Source: Flavobacterium sp. (GTDB lineage Bacteria > Bacteroidota > Bacteroidia > Flavobacteriales > Flavobacteriaceae). From it: a stretch of 44,694 bases of DNA. The notes beneath the pieces are model-generated. The model was given only the letters and a program-made list of their open reading frames with translations. It was not told the origin of the DNA and did not search any database. The position numbers and the translations under genes are program-made. Location of the stretch: the NCBI GenBank assembly GCA_015665265.1, contig JADFAM010000105.1, positions 1-44,694 of the forward strand, read 5' to 3'. The first letter of the stretch is position 1. Each line of letters starts with the position of its first letter. This document shows positions 36,522-44,694 of this stretch, piece by piece.

Positions 36522-37544
36522 ATGAAAAAAATACTCTTATTATTATGTTTTGTAGTATTTATTTATTCAGTTTCTTCTCAGAACAGGATAGATTTATCCA
36601 AAAAGTATGCAGCTTCAATAACAGCTAAAGAAATAGGAAACCATCTATTTACATATGCCTCAGACGAATTTGAAGGGAGAAATACAGGAGAACCAGGGCA
36701 AAAAATGGCTGTTGAATATTTGAAGAACTTTTATGTTAAACACAAAATCAAATCACCCATAGGTGGAGAAGATTATTATCAAGAGGTTCCTGCTAACTAT
36801 ATGAATAAATTAAGTAGAAGATGGAAATTGAAAGATTCTGAAAATGTAGTTGCTTTTATAAAAGGAACTGAAAAACCAGATGAAATTATTGTTATTTCAG
36901 CTCATTTAGACCATGTAGGCATGAATAAAGAAGGGGAAGTTTTTAACGGAGCCGATGACGATGGATCCGGAACCATAGCTGTATTAGAGATTGCAGAGGC
37001 TTTTAAAAAAGCCGTAAATGACGGAAATGGTCCGAAAAGATCTATTTTATTTTTGCATGTCACTGGAGAAGAAAAAGGATTATTAGGCTCTCGTTACTAC
37101 ACAGAAAATCCAATTTTCCCTATTGCTAACACCATCGCTAATCTAAATATAGATATGATTGGGAGAGTAGATGAAAGGCACAAGGGTAATCCAAACTACG
37201 TATATTTAATTGGTTCTGATAAGTTAAGTACCTCTTTGCATGAGGTTTCTGAGGCTATGAATACAAAATACACCTCCTTAGAACTAGACTACAAATACAA
37301 TGACGAAAATGACCCTAATAGATTTTACTACAGATCTGATCATTATAATTTTGCAAAATTAAATGTACCCATCATCTTTTATTTTAATGGGACACATGTA
37401 GATTATCATAAAGAAACTGATACGCCAGATAAAATTAATTACGAGCAATTAGAAACTAGAACCCGACTTGTTTTTCATACCGCATGGGAAGTAGCTAACA
37501 GAGAAGCTGCTATTGTTGCTGATAAGGTTAAAAAGGCAGAGTAA
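36522..37544 (+). CDS. Secreted M28-family metallopeptidase
   Basis: A 340-residue peptidase with a signal peptide (about 1-20). Zinc-binding residues of the M28 co-catalytic site fit: H128 (SAHLDH), D146 (GADDDGSG), E183/E184 (TGEEKG; E183 as general base), D211 (NIDMIG) and H296 (DYHKETD). Aminopeptidase-like cleavage in the periplasm or outside the cell is expected; the exact specificity is unknown. No lipobox or T9SS domain is seen. It begins 57 bp after the ATPase gene and converges with holA. Confidence 0.9.
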   Translation: MKKILLLLCFVVFIYSVSSQNRIDLSKKYAASITAKEIGNHLFTYASDEFEGRNTGEPGQKMAVEYLKNFYVKHKIKSPIGGEDYYQEVPANYMNKLSRRWKLKDSENVVAFIKGTEKPDEIIVISAHLDHVGMNKEGEVFNGADDDGSGTIAVLEIAEAFKKAVNDGNGPKRSILFLHVTGEEKGLLGSRYYTENPIFPIANTIANLNIDMIGRVDERHKGNPNYVYLIGSDKLSTSLHEVSEAMNTKYTSLELDYKYNDENDPNRFYYRSDHYNFAKLNVPIIFYFNGTHVDYHKETDTPDKINYEQLETRTRLVFHTAWEVANREAAIVADKVKKAE

Positions 37545-37562
37545 AAATTAATTGTAATTTTA

Positions 37563-38564
37563 TTAATGCAATATTTTAAAAAGTAGCTCTTTTAAAATAT
37601 CTCTATGAGATTGACTAGCCCCTACCCCTTTACTTTTTACATCAGCATCTCTTAACATGGAGATAACTTGAGCTACCTTTCGCATTGGGTAATTTCTGGC
37701 AGCAGTAACATAATCTATAACAAAAAAAGGTCTAATACCCAGAGATTTGGCTACCTGATCTCTAGACTTATTCTGTAATCCGTGATAAATTAAGACTTGA
37801 GTAAAAAAACTATTTAATAAAGAAATAGTCATTACTAGTGGGTTACTCCGGGGATTTTGGGCAAAATACTGTATGATCTGATTGGCTTTCAAAATATTTT
37901 TCTCTCCTACGGCTTTACGTAATTCAAAATTATTAAAGTCTTTAGAAATTCCAATATTGGCCTCTATATGATCAGGAGTAATAATAGTATTTTGAGGAAG
38001 AATAGTGATGAGTTTTTCTAACTCATTATTAATTTTACTTAAATCTATTCCTAAAAAATCTACCAACATTTGAGCTGCTTTGGGTTCTACTTGATAGTTT
38101 TTACCCCCTAGTACTCTTCGTATCCAATCTGCAACTTGATTTTCATACAAGCGTTTACTTTCAAATACCAATCCTACCTTATGAATAGCTTTAAATAAAG
38201 ATTTTCTTCTGTCCAGTTTCTTATACTTATAATTAAGTACCAACACAGTAGAGGGTTGAGGATTGCTAGCATAAGAAGCTAATTTTTCTATAGTTCTACT
38301 TAAATCTTGAGCTTCTTTTACAATAATCACTTGCTTTTCAGCCATCATTGGAAAACGCTTAGCAGCTCCTATAATATCTTCAACGGTAACATCTCTTCCA
38401 TACATCACTGTTTGATTAAAACCTTTTTCTTCTTCCTCTAGAATAGTATCTTCAATAAAATCTGAGATTTTATCAATGTAGTATGATTCCTCACCCATTA
38501 AAAAATAGATAGGCTTTACTACTCCATTTTTAATATCAGAAACTATTTGATTTATTTCATTCAT
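37563..38564 (-). CDS. holA: DNA polymerase III delta subunit
   Basis: A 333-residue clamp-loader subunit that opens the beta clamp. The N-terminal PIYFLMGEESYYIDKISDFIED block, the IIVKEAQDL segment and the C-terminal HolA domain (RSNPLVMTISLLNSFFTQVL; LGIRPFFVIDYVTAARNYP) fit the family, and length is typical. The gene is divergent from the HsdR_N-like gene, with starts 60 bp apart. Confidence 0.93.
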   Translation of the reverse strand: MNEINQIVSDIKNGVVKPIYFLMGEESYYIDKISDFIEDTILEEEEKGFNQTVMYGRDVTVEDIIGAAKRFPMMAEKQVIIVKEAQDLSRTIEKLASYASNPQPSTVLVLNYKYKKLDRRKSLFKAIHKVGLVFESKRLYENQVADWIRRVLGGKNYQVEPKAAQMLVDFLGIDLSKINNELEKLITILPQNTIITPDHIEANIGISKDFNNFELRKAVGEKNILKANQIIQYFAQNPRSNPLVMTISLLNSFFTQVLIYHGLQNKSRDQVAKSLGIRPFFVIDYVTAARNYPMRKVAQVISMLRDADVKSKGVGASQSHRDILKELLFKILH

Positions 38565-38624
38565 ACGATACTTACTTATGCAATATACAAAACCGTTAAT
38601 CTAGTTTTCACTACATTTAACCCC

Positions 38625-39065
38625 ATGCAAGAACTGAATTTTCCATCTTATGCATTCAAACTCAAATCTAGCGAAAATAAGACACTTATTTTTGATATTG
38701 TTAGAAAAAAATATGTGATTTTAACACCTGAAGAATGGGTGCGACAACATGTAATTCATTTCTTACTAAAAGAAAAGAACTACCCTATTTCTTTAATCGC
38801 CGTAGAAAAACAACTCAAAATAAACACAAGAATTAAAAGAACTGATATTGTGGTGTATAATAAACAAGGAACTCCAGAATTATTAATTGAATGCAAAGCT
38901 CCTAGTATAAAAATAACACAGACTACTTTTGATCAAATTGCACGATATAATCTCACTGCAAATTCTAATTATTTAATGGTAACTAATGGCTTAGCTCATT
39001 ATTTCTGTCAAATAGATACTACCAAAGAAACTTATATATTTTTAGAAGATATTCCAAGCTACTAA
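38625..39065 (+). CDS. Stand-alone HsdR_N-like PD-(D/E)XK nuclease-fold protein
   Basis: A 146-residue protein matching the N-terminal nuclease domain of type I restriction enzymes (HSDR_N). The motif is intact: R72-T-D74, then E89-C-K91 (LLIECKAP), and Q105-xxx-Y109 after it. It has no helicase, HsdM or HsdS partner. An ATG 78 bp further upstream is ruled out because it would lie inside the divergent holA start and add a membrane-like leader. A 7/8 -7 box (TAGTTTTC, 38602-38609) precedes it. The function is not known; a DNA repair or housekeeping nuclease is possible. Confidence 0.8.
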   Translation: MQELNFPSYAFKLKSSENKTLIFDIVRKKYVILTPEEWVRQHVIHFLLKEKNYPISLIAVEKQLKINTRIKRTDIVVYNKQGTPELLIECKAPSIKITQTTFDQIARYNLTANSNYLMVTNGLAHYFCQIDTTKETYIFLEDIPSY

Positions 39066-39105
39066 TTTTAGCATCTATTTAGCAACAAGAACGATTCAGA
39101 TGTAC

Positions 39106-39113
39106 TAGATTTG
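39106..39113 (+). promoter_or_regulatory. -7 box directly before the GT2 start
   Basis: TAGATTTG matches TAnnTTTG and ends five bases before the TTG start codon at 39119, as in rlmH and the histidine kinase, so a leaderless message is likely. Confidence 0.4.
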
Positions 39114-39118
39114 TAAAC

Positions 39119-40117
39119 TTGAAAACAGCCATCGTCATATTAAATTGGAACGGTAAAAAATTGTTAGAACAATTTTTACCATCTATCGTTAATTTTAGTT
39201 CAGAATTAGCTGATATCTATGTGGCAGATAATGCAAGTACAGACAATTCTATAGGGTATGTTAAAGAATTTTTTCCTTTGGTGCATATTGTTGAAAACAC
39301 TACTAATGGCGGCTATGCTAAAGGATACAATGATGCTTTAAAAAGTATTGATGCAGATGTCTATTGTTTAATAAACTCTGATATTGAAGTATCACAAAAT
39401 TGGATCTCTCCAATTTTAGAAGTTTTTAAGAAAGAGAAAAACACTGCTATAATTCAACCAAAAATACTCGATTATAAACAGAAAGACACTTTTGAATATG
39501 CTGGTGCTGGAGGTGGGTTCATAGATTTATATGGCTATCCATATTGTAGAGGACGCGTATTTAATAATGTAGAAAAAGATACTAAACAATTTAATGATGT
39601 AGCAGATATCTTTTGGGCGTCAGGAGCTTGTTTTTTCATAAGATCTGAGGTATATCAACTTTTAAAAGGATTTGATGAAAACTATTTTGCTCATCAAGAA
39701 GAGGTAGATTTATGTTGGAGAGCTCAAAACGAAGGTTTTGATGTAAAATATGTAGGTAACTCCACTGTATATCATATAGGAGGTGCTACACTCCAAGAAA
39801 CCAATCCTCAAAAAACATTCCTTAACTTTAGAAATAGTTTACTTAATGTCATAAAGAATGTACCTAAACAATGGTTTCTATTTGTCGTTTTTTCACGTTT
39901 AGTATTGGATGGTGTTGCAGGTATCAAATTTTTAATAGAACTCAGGCCTGTTCATACTTGGGCTATAGTAAGAGCACATTTAAGTGTGTATAAAAATTTT
40001 TATAAGTTTTTACAGAAGAGAAAAAGGTTACAAAAAAAATACAACTACAATCTTCATACGAGTGTTGTTTGGCAATATTTTATATTGAGAAGAAAAAAAT
40101 TTAAAGATCTTCGCTAA
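39119..40117 (+). CDS. GT2-family glycosyltransferase
   Basis: A 332-residue family 2 glycosyltransferase (WbbL/rhamnosyltransferase-like). The GT-A fold starts at once with TAIVILNWNGKKLL, followed by VADNASTDNS, GGYAKGYNDALK and the metal-binding NSD (LINSDIEV), and the acceptor block FDENYFAHQEEVDLCWRAQNEGFDVKYV. C-terminal residues about 225-332 are basic and partly hydrophobic, suggesting membrane association. The start is TTG: the first beta strand needs these residues and no ATG exists upstream in frame. Sugar and acceptor are unknown. The stop is 4 bp from the convergent YciO-type gene. Confidence 0.88.
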   Translation: MKTAIVILNWNGKKLLEQFLPSIVNFSSELADIYVADNASTDNSIGYVKEFFPLVHIVENTTNGGYAKGYNDALKSIDADVYCLINSDIEVSQNWISPILEVFKKEKNTAIIQPKILDYKQKDTFEYAGAGGGFIDLYGYPYCRGRVFNNVEKDTKQFNDVADIFWASGACFFIRSEVYQLLKGFDENYFAHQEEVDLCWRAQNEGFDVKYVGNSTVYHIGGATLQETNPQKTFLNFRNSLLNVIKNVPKQWFLFVVFSRLVLDGVAGIKFLIELRPVHTWAIVRAHLSVYKNFYKFLQKRKRLQKKYNYNLHTSVVWQYFILRRKKFKDLR

Positions 40118-40121
40118 ATGA

Positions 40122-40742
40122 CTACAGGATATCTGTACTTCCCTTTCCCTCTCTTATTACAATTGGCTCAGTCTCTGTTAAATCTATAATTGTAGAAGCA
40201 TGATTGTCTCCAAAACCACCATCTATTACCCCATCAACTAAATGATGCCATTTTTCAAAAATTAATTCTGGATCTGTAGTATATTCTAGCACATCATCTT
40301 CATCATGAATAGAGGTTGATATAATTGGATTTCCCAATTCTTCAACTATGGCTCTTGCTATAGAATTATCGGGGATTCTAATTCCAACTGTTCTTTTCTT
40401 TTTAAATACTTTAGGTAATGATTTACTACCCGGTAGTATAAAGGTATAAGGACCAGGTAAAGCTCTTTTAAGAAGTTTATATGCTGGTGTATCAATTTGC
40501 TTTACATAATCAGAGAGATGGCTTAAATCATTACATATAAACGAAAAGTTAGCTTTCTCTAATTTTACTCCTTTTATTCTTGCAATCTTTTCTATTGCTT
40601 TGGTATTAGTAAAGTCACATCCTAAACCATAAACAGTGTCTGTTGGGTAGATAATGAGCCCACCTTTTTTAAGAACATCGACAGCTTTTTTGATTTCTGT
40701 AGGATTAGGATTGTCTTTATATATTTTGATGAAAAATGCCAT
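40122..40742 (-). CDS. Sua5/YciO/YrdC-family protein
   Basis: A 206-residue protein of the Sua5/YciO/YrdC family (L-threonylcarbamoyladenylate synthase fold). The AVDVLKKGGLIIYPTDTVYGLGCD block, the R/K-x-R-I-P (VGIRIPDN) motif and the STSIH segment are present. The start is placed at MAFFIKIYKDN; five residues further upstream are possible but lack conservation. Distinguishing a true TsaC/YrdC from the YciO paralogue needs comparison, and the C-terminal DGGFGDNHASTIID-type tail looks YciO-like. It starts 35 bp after the response-regulator stop. Confidence 0.86.
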   Translation of the reverse strand: MAFFIKIYKDNPNPTEIKKAVDVLKKGGLIIYPTDTVYGLGCDFTNTKAIEKIARIKGVKLEKANFSFICNDLSHLSDYVKQIDTPAYKLLKRALPGPYTFILPGSKSLPKVFKKKRTVGIRIPDNSIARAIVEELGNPIISTSIHDEDDVLEYTTDPELIFEKWHHLVDGVIDGGFGDNHASTIIDLTETEPIVIREGKGSTDIL

Positions 40743-40777
40743 AAAATAATAACACAAGGAAAATTATCAGAAAAAAA

Positions 40778-41476
40778 CTACTTTTTATCAACTAATCTAA
40801 AACCTTCTCCATGAATATTTAAAATTTCTACGCTTTCATCAATTTTTAAATATTTTCGAAGCTTTGCTATATATACGTCCATACTTCTTGAGGTGAAATA
40901 ATTATCATCTCTCCATATTTTTGTTAGTGCTAACTCTCGAGGCATTAAATCATTTTTGTGCAATGCTAACATTTTAAGCAGTTTGCTTTCCTTAGGTGAG
41001 AGTTTCTGGGGTTCATTTTCGCCTGCTGATAAGTGACGTAATTTAGAATTAAAGAAAAAACTACCAATTTCAAATTCAAACTGCTCGTTTTCAGCTGAAG
41101 TATCAGACTCTTTTCTCTGTAAGATTGCTTTAATTTTAAGTAATAAAACCTCAGAATCAAACGGTTTATTTAAATAATCATCCGCACCAACTTGATAACC
41201 TCTCAAAACATCCTCTTTAAGAGTTTTGGCTGTTAAAAATATTATTGGAATTTCTTTATTACTTGAACGAATATCTTGAGCTAAAGAAAAACCATCTTTA
41301 CGAGGCATCATTACATCCAAAATACATAGATCAAAATCATTGTTTTTAAACATGATTAATCCCTCAATACCGTCTTTGGCATGCGTAACATTATAATCAT
41401 TTAATGCTAAATAATCTTTTAAAACTGTTCCAAAATTTGGATCATCTTCTACTAATAAAATTTTTTTACTTCCCAT
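40778..41476 (-). CDS. OmpR-family response regulator
   Basis: A 232-residue two-component regulator. The receiver domain (1-120) has the acidic pocket E10-D11-D12, the phospho-acceptor D54 (CILDVMMPRKDG) and the NKPF lysine. The C-terminal winged helix (about 130-232, with SPKESKLLKMLALHKNDLMPRE and VYIAKLRKYL) binds DNA. It is 10 bp downstream of the histidine kinase gene and is likely its partner. Stimulus and target genes are unknown. Confidence 0.95.
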   Translation of the reverse strand: MGSKKILLVEDDPNFGTVLKDYLALNDYNVTHAKDGIEGLIMFKNNDFDLCILDVMMPRKDGFSLAQDIRSSNKEIPIIFLTAKTLKEDVLRGYQVGADDYLNKPFDSEVLLLKIKAILQRKESDTSAENEQFEFEIGSFFFNSKLRHLSAGENEPQKLSPKESKLLKMLALHKNDLMPRELALTKIWRDDNYFTSRSMDVYIAKLRKYLKIDESVEILNIHGEGFRLVDKK

Positions 41477-41486
41477 GTTTTTGATT

Positions 41487-43076
41487 TTATATTAATGGTA
41501 ATTTAATTGTGAACGTACTTCCTTTTCCCTTTTCACTTTCAACAAAAACTGTTCCATGATGAGAGTCTAGAATTTCTCTAACGTATGCCAATCCTAAACC
41601 ATGACCTTTAACATCATGAATATTTCCTTTTTGTTCTCTGTAAAATTTATTAAAAATTTGTTTTTGTGCATTTTTGCTAATACCAATACCCTCATCCTTT
41701 ATTTTTATAATTAAATTTTTATTGGTGTTTTGTGTAAAAACATCAATTTTTGGACTATTCTCTGAGTATTTTAGAGCATTTTCCAACATATTAACCAATA
41801 CATTAGTCATGTGAAATTGGTTAACTAAAATTTCTGATTGAATAGCTTCAAAATGAGTTGTTATGGTACCTTTTTTATCATTTGATAATAGACTTACGTG
41901 AGATATGGCATCACTTATAATATCATGCATATCCAGTGCTTCCTTATTAATCTCAATTTGTTTTTTCTTTAACCTAGAAATTCTTAAAACATTTTCTACT
42001 TGACCGTGCATTCTTTTGTTCTCGTCTCTAATCATTTTTACATATCTCAAAATCTTCTCTTGGTCATTTATTATTTTTGGATTTTTAATTGAATCTAAAG
42101 CTAGATTTATGGTAGCTATAGGGGTTTTAAATTCATGGGTCATATTATTTATAAAATCAGTTTTTATTTCAGAAATTTTCTTTTGTTTCACTAATTGATA
42201 CAAAGAACCTGAAAAAGCCACTATGATTATAAAAATGAAAAATAAAGACAATAATAAGATGTATGAAATATCAGATAAAATATGCTTCGTTTTTTCAGGG
42301 AAATCTATATAAAGGGTAAAATCACTAATTCCTTCATTACTAATAAATAAAGGGTAACTGATACTGTTCTGGGTGTCTATTGTGTAATAACCTGACTTTA
42401 ATTTTGTGGCTAAACCATTATTATATACACCATATTTAAAATCAATATTAATATTATTTCTATTGAGCTCTTCTTTTAGAATATTATTTAATTCTCTATT
42501 GTTGATTCTGTTTTCAATGGGAAAAGTTTTTTTATAAAAATCTTTAAACACATCTGATAACAATTTTTTGTCTAAATCTTCAACCCTATCTATAGTTGAA
42601 AATGTATTGTCTTTAAAAGTACCTTTAAAATCATTGTTACTGACGATCAGGGTTCCTTTAAAAAAATCACTTTTTTTTGTAAATCTTTTAACTACTATAG
42701 AATCATTATCATAAAATCCATTTTTGTCTAAAATATCTAGAACAGGAATTTTAAAATCTTCCTCTATAATGGTAGTTCCAAAAGAAAATCTGCTTTTAGT
42801 AGTAGTGTCTATCTGTTGAATAAGAAAATTTTTAATTTGTGCTTTATTTAAAAATCTCTTTGTTTCTATGAAGTTTTGTATTTTATTGTAATATAAATCT
42901 TGTTCTTTAATTTGAAGTTTTTCAGAGACTCTTGCTAAGGCTTTTTTTACATCTCCGTCAAATTGAACATCTTTACTGTCTATGGCATTTTTACTCCAAT
43001 ATAACTGAACTGATATAATTCCTATGAGCGAAATACTCATCAGTAATACAATTAGAACAAAAATCTTTTTCCCCAT
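41487..43076 (-). CDS. Two-component sensor histidine kinase
   Basis: A 529-residue membrane sensor. Transmembrane helices are at about 5-26 and 268-295, enclosing a large periplasmic domain (about 27-267) with no recognised fold. HisKA has H314 (FINNMTHEFKTP), N-box N433 (LENALKYS), G1 DEGIG (461-465) and G2 GHGLGL (491-496). A TATTTTTG box lies four bases before the ATG. It precedes the OmpR-type regulator. The signal is unknown. Confidence 0.95.
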   Translation of the reverse strand: MGKKIFVLIVLLMSISLIGIISVQLYWSKNAIDSKDVQFDGDVKKALARVSEKLQIKEQDLYYNKIQNFIETKRFLNKAQIKNFLIQQIDTTTKSRFSFGTTIIEEDFKIPVLDILDKNGFYDNDSIVVKRFTKKSDFFKGTLIVSNNDFKGTFKDNTFSTIDRVEDLDKKLLSDVFKDFYKKTFPIENRINNRELNNILKEELNRNNINIDFKYGVYNNGLATKLKSGYYTIDTQNSISYPLFISNEGISDFTLYIDFPEKTKHILSDISYILLLSLFFIFIIIVAFSGSLYQLVKQKKISEIKTDFINNMTHEFKTPIATINLALDSIKNPKIINDQEKILRYVKMIRDENKRMHGQVENVLRISRLKKKQIEINKEALDMHDIISDAISHVSLLSNDKKGTITTHFEAIQSEILVNQFHMTNVLVNMLENALKYSENSPKIDVFTQNTNKNLIIKIKDEGIGISKNAQKQIFNKFYREQKGNIHDVKGHGLGLAYVREILDSHHGTVFVESEKGKGSTFTIKLPLI

Positions 43077-43080
43077 AAAT

Positions 43081-43088
43081 CAAAAATA
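43081..43088 (-). promoter_or_regulatory. -7 box directly before the histidine kinase start
   Basis: On the minus strand TATTTTTG matches TAnnTTTG and ends four bases before the ATG at 43076, so a leaderless or near-leaderless start is likely. The 103-bp gap to coaE contains no other gene. Confidence 0.45.
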
Positions 43089-43179
43089 ACCTTATAAAGT
43101 AAGTATTTTTCTATTTTAACGTAGATTAACACTAGAACATAAGTTTTCAGGTAAATTTTAACATAATTTATGAATTATC

Positions 43180-43776
43180 CTAAGCAAAAAGTAGTTTTTT
43201 TGTTAAAAAATTATATATTTTTTTAATTTTTAACAAAGTTTCCTCTTTTTCAATATTATTAATTACATAATTGGAAAGTAGATTTCTTTTAGCATCTGAC
43301 CATTGGTTATTCATGATATTCTCAACCATAATTTTTGTTGAATTATCCCTTTTCATAACTCGTTTAATCCGAATGTTTCTAGGTGAATTTACAGATATAA
43401 TTATATCACAAATAGACGAACTATTAGTTTCAAAAATAATGGCATTTTCATAAATAATAAGAGTATTATTATTTTGACTTTCAACAAATTTCTTAAAGTG
43501 TTCTTTTACTTGAGGATGAACGATAGTGTTCAAAACCTTTAATTGATGGGTGTTATTAAAAACCAATGAAGAAATATATTTTCTATTTAAGACACCATTA
43601 CCATAGCTTTTCTGACCAAAAGCAGCTATAATTTTATCTTTTATTACTGCTGAATTATTCATGAGTAATTTAGCCTCTTTATCTGCATGGAAATAAGTAG
43701 TATTCTCAAAAGAACAAATAGTCTTAGCTACTAAAGACTTCCCACTACCTATACCCCCAGTTACACCAACAATCAT
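43180..43776 (-). CDS. coaE: Dephospho-CoA kinase
   Basis: A 198-residue P-loop kinase performing the last step of coenzyme A synthesis. The Walker A loop GGIGSGKS is at residues 7-14, an HADKEAK segment (about 35) fits the CoA-binding region, and VKRFVESQ/IIYENAIIFE blocks follow. Its ATG overlaps the YbbR-like stop by 4 bp (ATGA), so they are co-transcribed. Length is typical of the family. Confidence 0.92.
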   Translation of the reverse strand: MIVGVTGGIGSGKSLVAKTICSFENTTYFHADKEAKLLMNNSAVIKDKIIAAFGQKSYGNGVLNRKYISSLVFNNTHQLKVLNTIVHPQVKEHFKKFVESQNNNTLIIYENAIIFETNSSSICDIIISVNSPRNIRIKRVMKRDNSTKIMVENIMNNQWSDAKRNLLSNYVINNIEKEETLLKIKKIYNFLTKKLLFA

Positions 43777-44694
43777 AACTGTTCATTTATTAAAAAGTCT
43801 ATCTTTTGTGGAGATATTCTAGCATTCTTTATCATGGATGAATTCCCCACTAACTTAGGTATTAAATAGGGTAAATTATTATTCTCAGAAATACTATAGT
43901 CACATTCTATTAAAAAAGTTGCACTATCTATTTTATTAAAATTTGAAAGAGCTATCCTGTAGGTAACTTTAACAAATTTCGGAAAAGTGTTAATTTGTTT
44001 TCCTTTAGGAATGTTTAGAACCTTTACAGGAACCTCAACAGACCCCTCTGTAAATCTCTCAACTGATGCAGTTATTAGAACTTTATCTTTTTCTGCTCTT
44101 ACATTAGAATCAGGATTAAACTCTTTAATATCTACAAACTCATTAATTGAAATATTTAGCTCTTTCTTTTGTAACAAGCCAGTTGACACATAGGAAATAG
44201 TGTCTAAAATTGATTTTGGGCCTGTTAAAAGTATGGAATCTGGTTGTATTGAAATAGAATTATTAAATTCAAAACCATCAGCAAATATCAGTTCAGATGT
44301 TAATTTAACAACTACTTTTTTTTGATTTAATACTCCTAGGTCAAAGTGTATAGAATCTTTAATAAAATACGCTACTTTAACACCAGTATTCATTTGTTTT
44401 TGAACCGATAGTTTTTGTTGTGATAATAACAAATAATAATCTGTTAATGATTTTCCATAAATATTAGAAGCATCAATTATTAATTTTCGAGGTGATACTT
44501 TTGAAGATATTAATTTAAAACCAGTGGCTTTTACGCGAATATCTATGTATTCTAAAGGTTTTTCTTGAAGTAATTTGTTACTAGGTAAATTTATGTAACT
44601 AACTGGGTATTTTATAGAACTATCGTACTCCTTAGACAACTTTGTCATAAACCAAAAAACAACTGAAAGAAAAGAAAATAAAATAAATGTATAG
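43773..44694 (-). CDS. YbbR-like domain protein, 5' end cut by window edge
   Basis: At least 306 residues. The ATG at 44648 gives 291 residues, but the reading frame stays open to the window end and adds a hydrophobic stretch (YTFILFSFLSVVFWF) just before it. That looks like the N-terminal membrane anchor usual in YbbR/CdaR-like proteins, so the true start is probably beyond the edge. Beta-rich YbbR repeats cover about 30-280 (KISSKVSPRKLIIDAS; ILLTGPKSILDTI; VEVPVKVLNIPKG). It overlaps coaE by 4 bp. The role in Bacteroidota is unclear; in Firmicutes CdaR regulates c-di-AMP synthesis. Confidence 0.75.
   Translation of the reverse strand, partial: YTFILFSFLSVVFWFMTKLSKEYDSSIKYPVSYINLPSNKLLQEKPLEYIDIRVKATGFKLISSKVSPRKLIIDASNIYGKSLTDYYLLLSQQKLSVQKQMNTGVKVAYFIKDSIHFDLGVLNQKKVVVKLTSELIFADGFEFNNSISIQPDSILLTGPKSILDTISYVSTGLLQKKELNISINEFVDIKEFNPDSNVRAEKDKVLITASVERFTEGSVEVPVKVLNIPKGKQINTFPKFVKVTYRIALSNFNKIDSATFLIECDYSISENNNLPYLIPKLVGNSSMIKNARISPQKIDFLINEQL

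Noticed and set aside
38547..38624. Longer N-terminus for the HsdR_N-like protein
   Set aside because: It would overlap the divergent holA start and adds a hydrophobic leader absent from the conserved domain.

Overview
The window is an AT-rich chromosomal segment from a member of the Bacteroidota, almost certainly the family Flavobacteriaceae, probably a yellow-pigmented marine type. The evidence is: a type IX secretion sorting domain on a 975-residue secreted protein; GEVED and CARDB-like repeats; a carboxypeptidase-like plus plug TonB-dependent receptor; a SecA of about 1,110 residues without the C-terminal zinc motif; repeated TAnnTTTG (-7) promoter boxes; little sign of Shine-Dalgarno sequences; and a crtI-crtB-crtZ zeaxanthin-type carotenoid cluster. 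No rRNA, tRNA, insertion sequence, prophage or CRISPR array was seen.

Layout. 1-5.0 kb: carotenoid operon crtI-crtB-crtZ (minus strand), preceded by a MerR-type regulator with a B12-binding domain (CarH/LitR-like) and, divergently, an ECF sigma factor followed by a four-helix membrane protein that may be its anti-sigma factor. 5.0-8.5 kb: threonine aldolase and a large secreted metzincin-type protease. 8.5-13.7 kb: a compact four-gene sugar operon (Tat-exported GH109-type glycosidase, GHMP sugar kinase, sugar-1-phosphate nucleotidyltransferase, sodium:solute symporter). 13.8-22.9 kb (plus strand): prfB without the usual frameshift site, an ArsC-like reductase, a TonB-dependent receptor, fumC, hutI, a SAM methyltransferase, PduO-type cobalamin adenosyltransferase and a DUF2795 protein; a 57-residue membrane protein not previously delimited lies at 17.9-18.1 kb on the minus strand. 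22.9-33.5 kb: secA, then on the minus strand folE, hisS, a YihY-family membrane protein, the T9SS-secreted protein and nadC. 33.5-37.5 kb (plus): rlmH, rdgB, a FecCD/BtuC-type permease with its ATPase but no binding protein, and an M28 peptidase. 37.5-44.7 kb: holA, a stand-alone HsdR_N-like nuclease-fold protein, a GT2 glycosyltransferase, a YciO/YrdC protein, an OmpR-type response regulator with its histidine kinase, coaE, and a YbbR-like protein cut by the window edge.

The most interesting unit is the carotenoid island. A B12-domain MerR regulator, an ECF sigma factor and a membrane protein sit next to crt genes, which resembles in parts both the Streptomyces LitR/LitS and the Myxococcus CarH/CarQ/CarR light-response circuits. 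The regulator keeps the Wx9EH and ExHxxG cobalamin motifs but has Gln, not His, directly after the Trp. A perfect inverted repeat overlaps the likely crtI promoter. A cobalamin adenosyltransferase and a B12/siderophore-class importer elsewhere in the window could supply the cofactor, though that link is inference. The second unit worth attention is the GH109-transporter-kinase-nucleotidyltransferase operon, which reads as a salvage route from a released (amino) sugar straight to an NDP-sugar.
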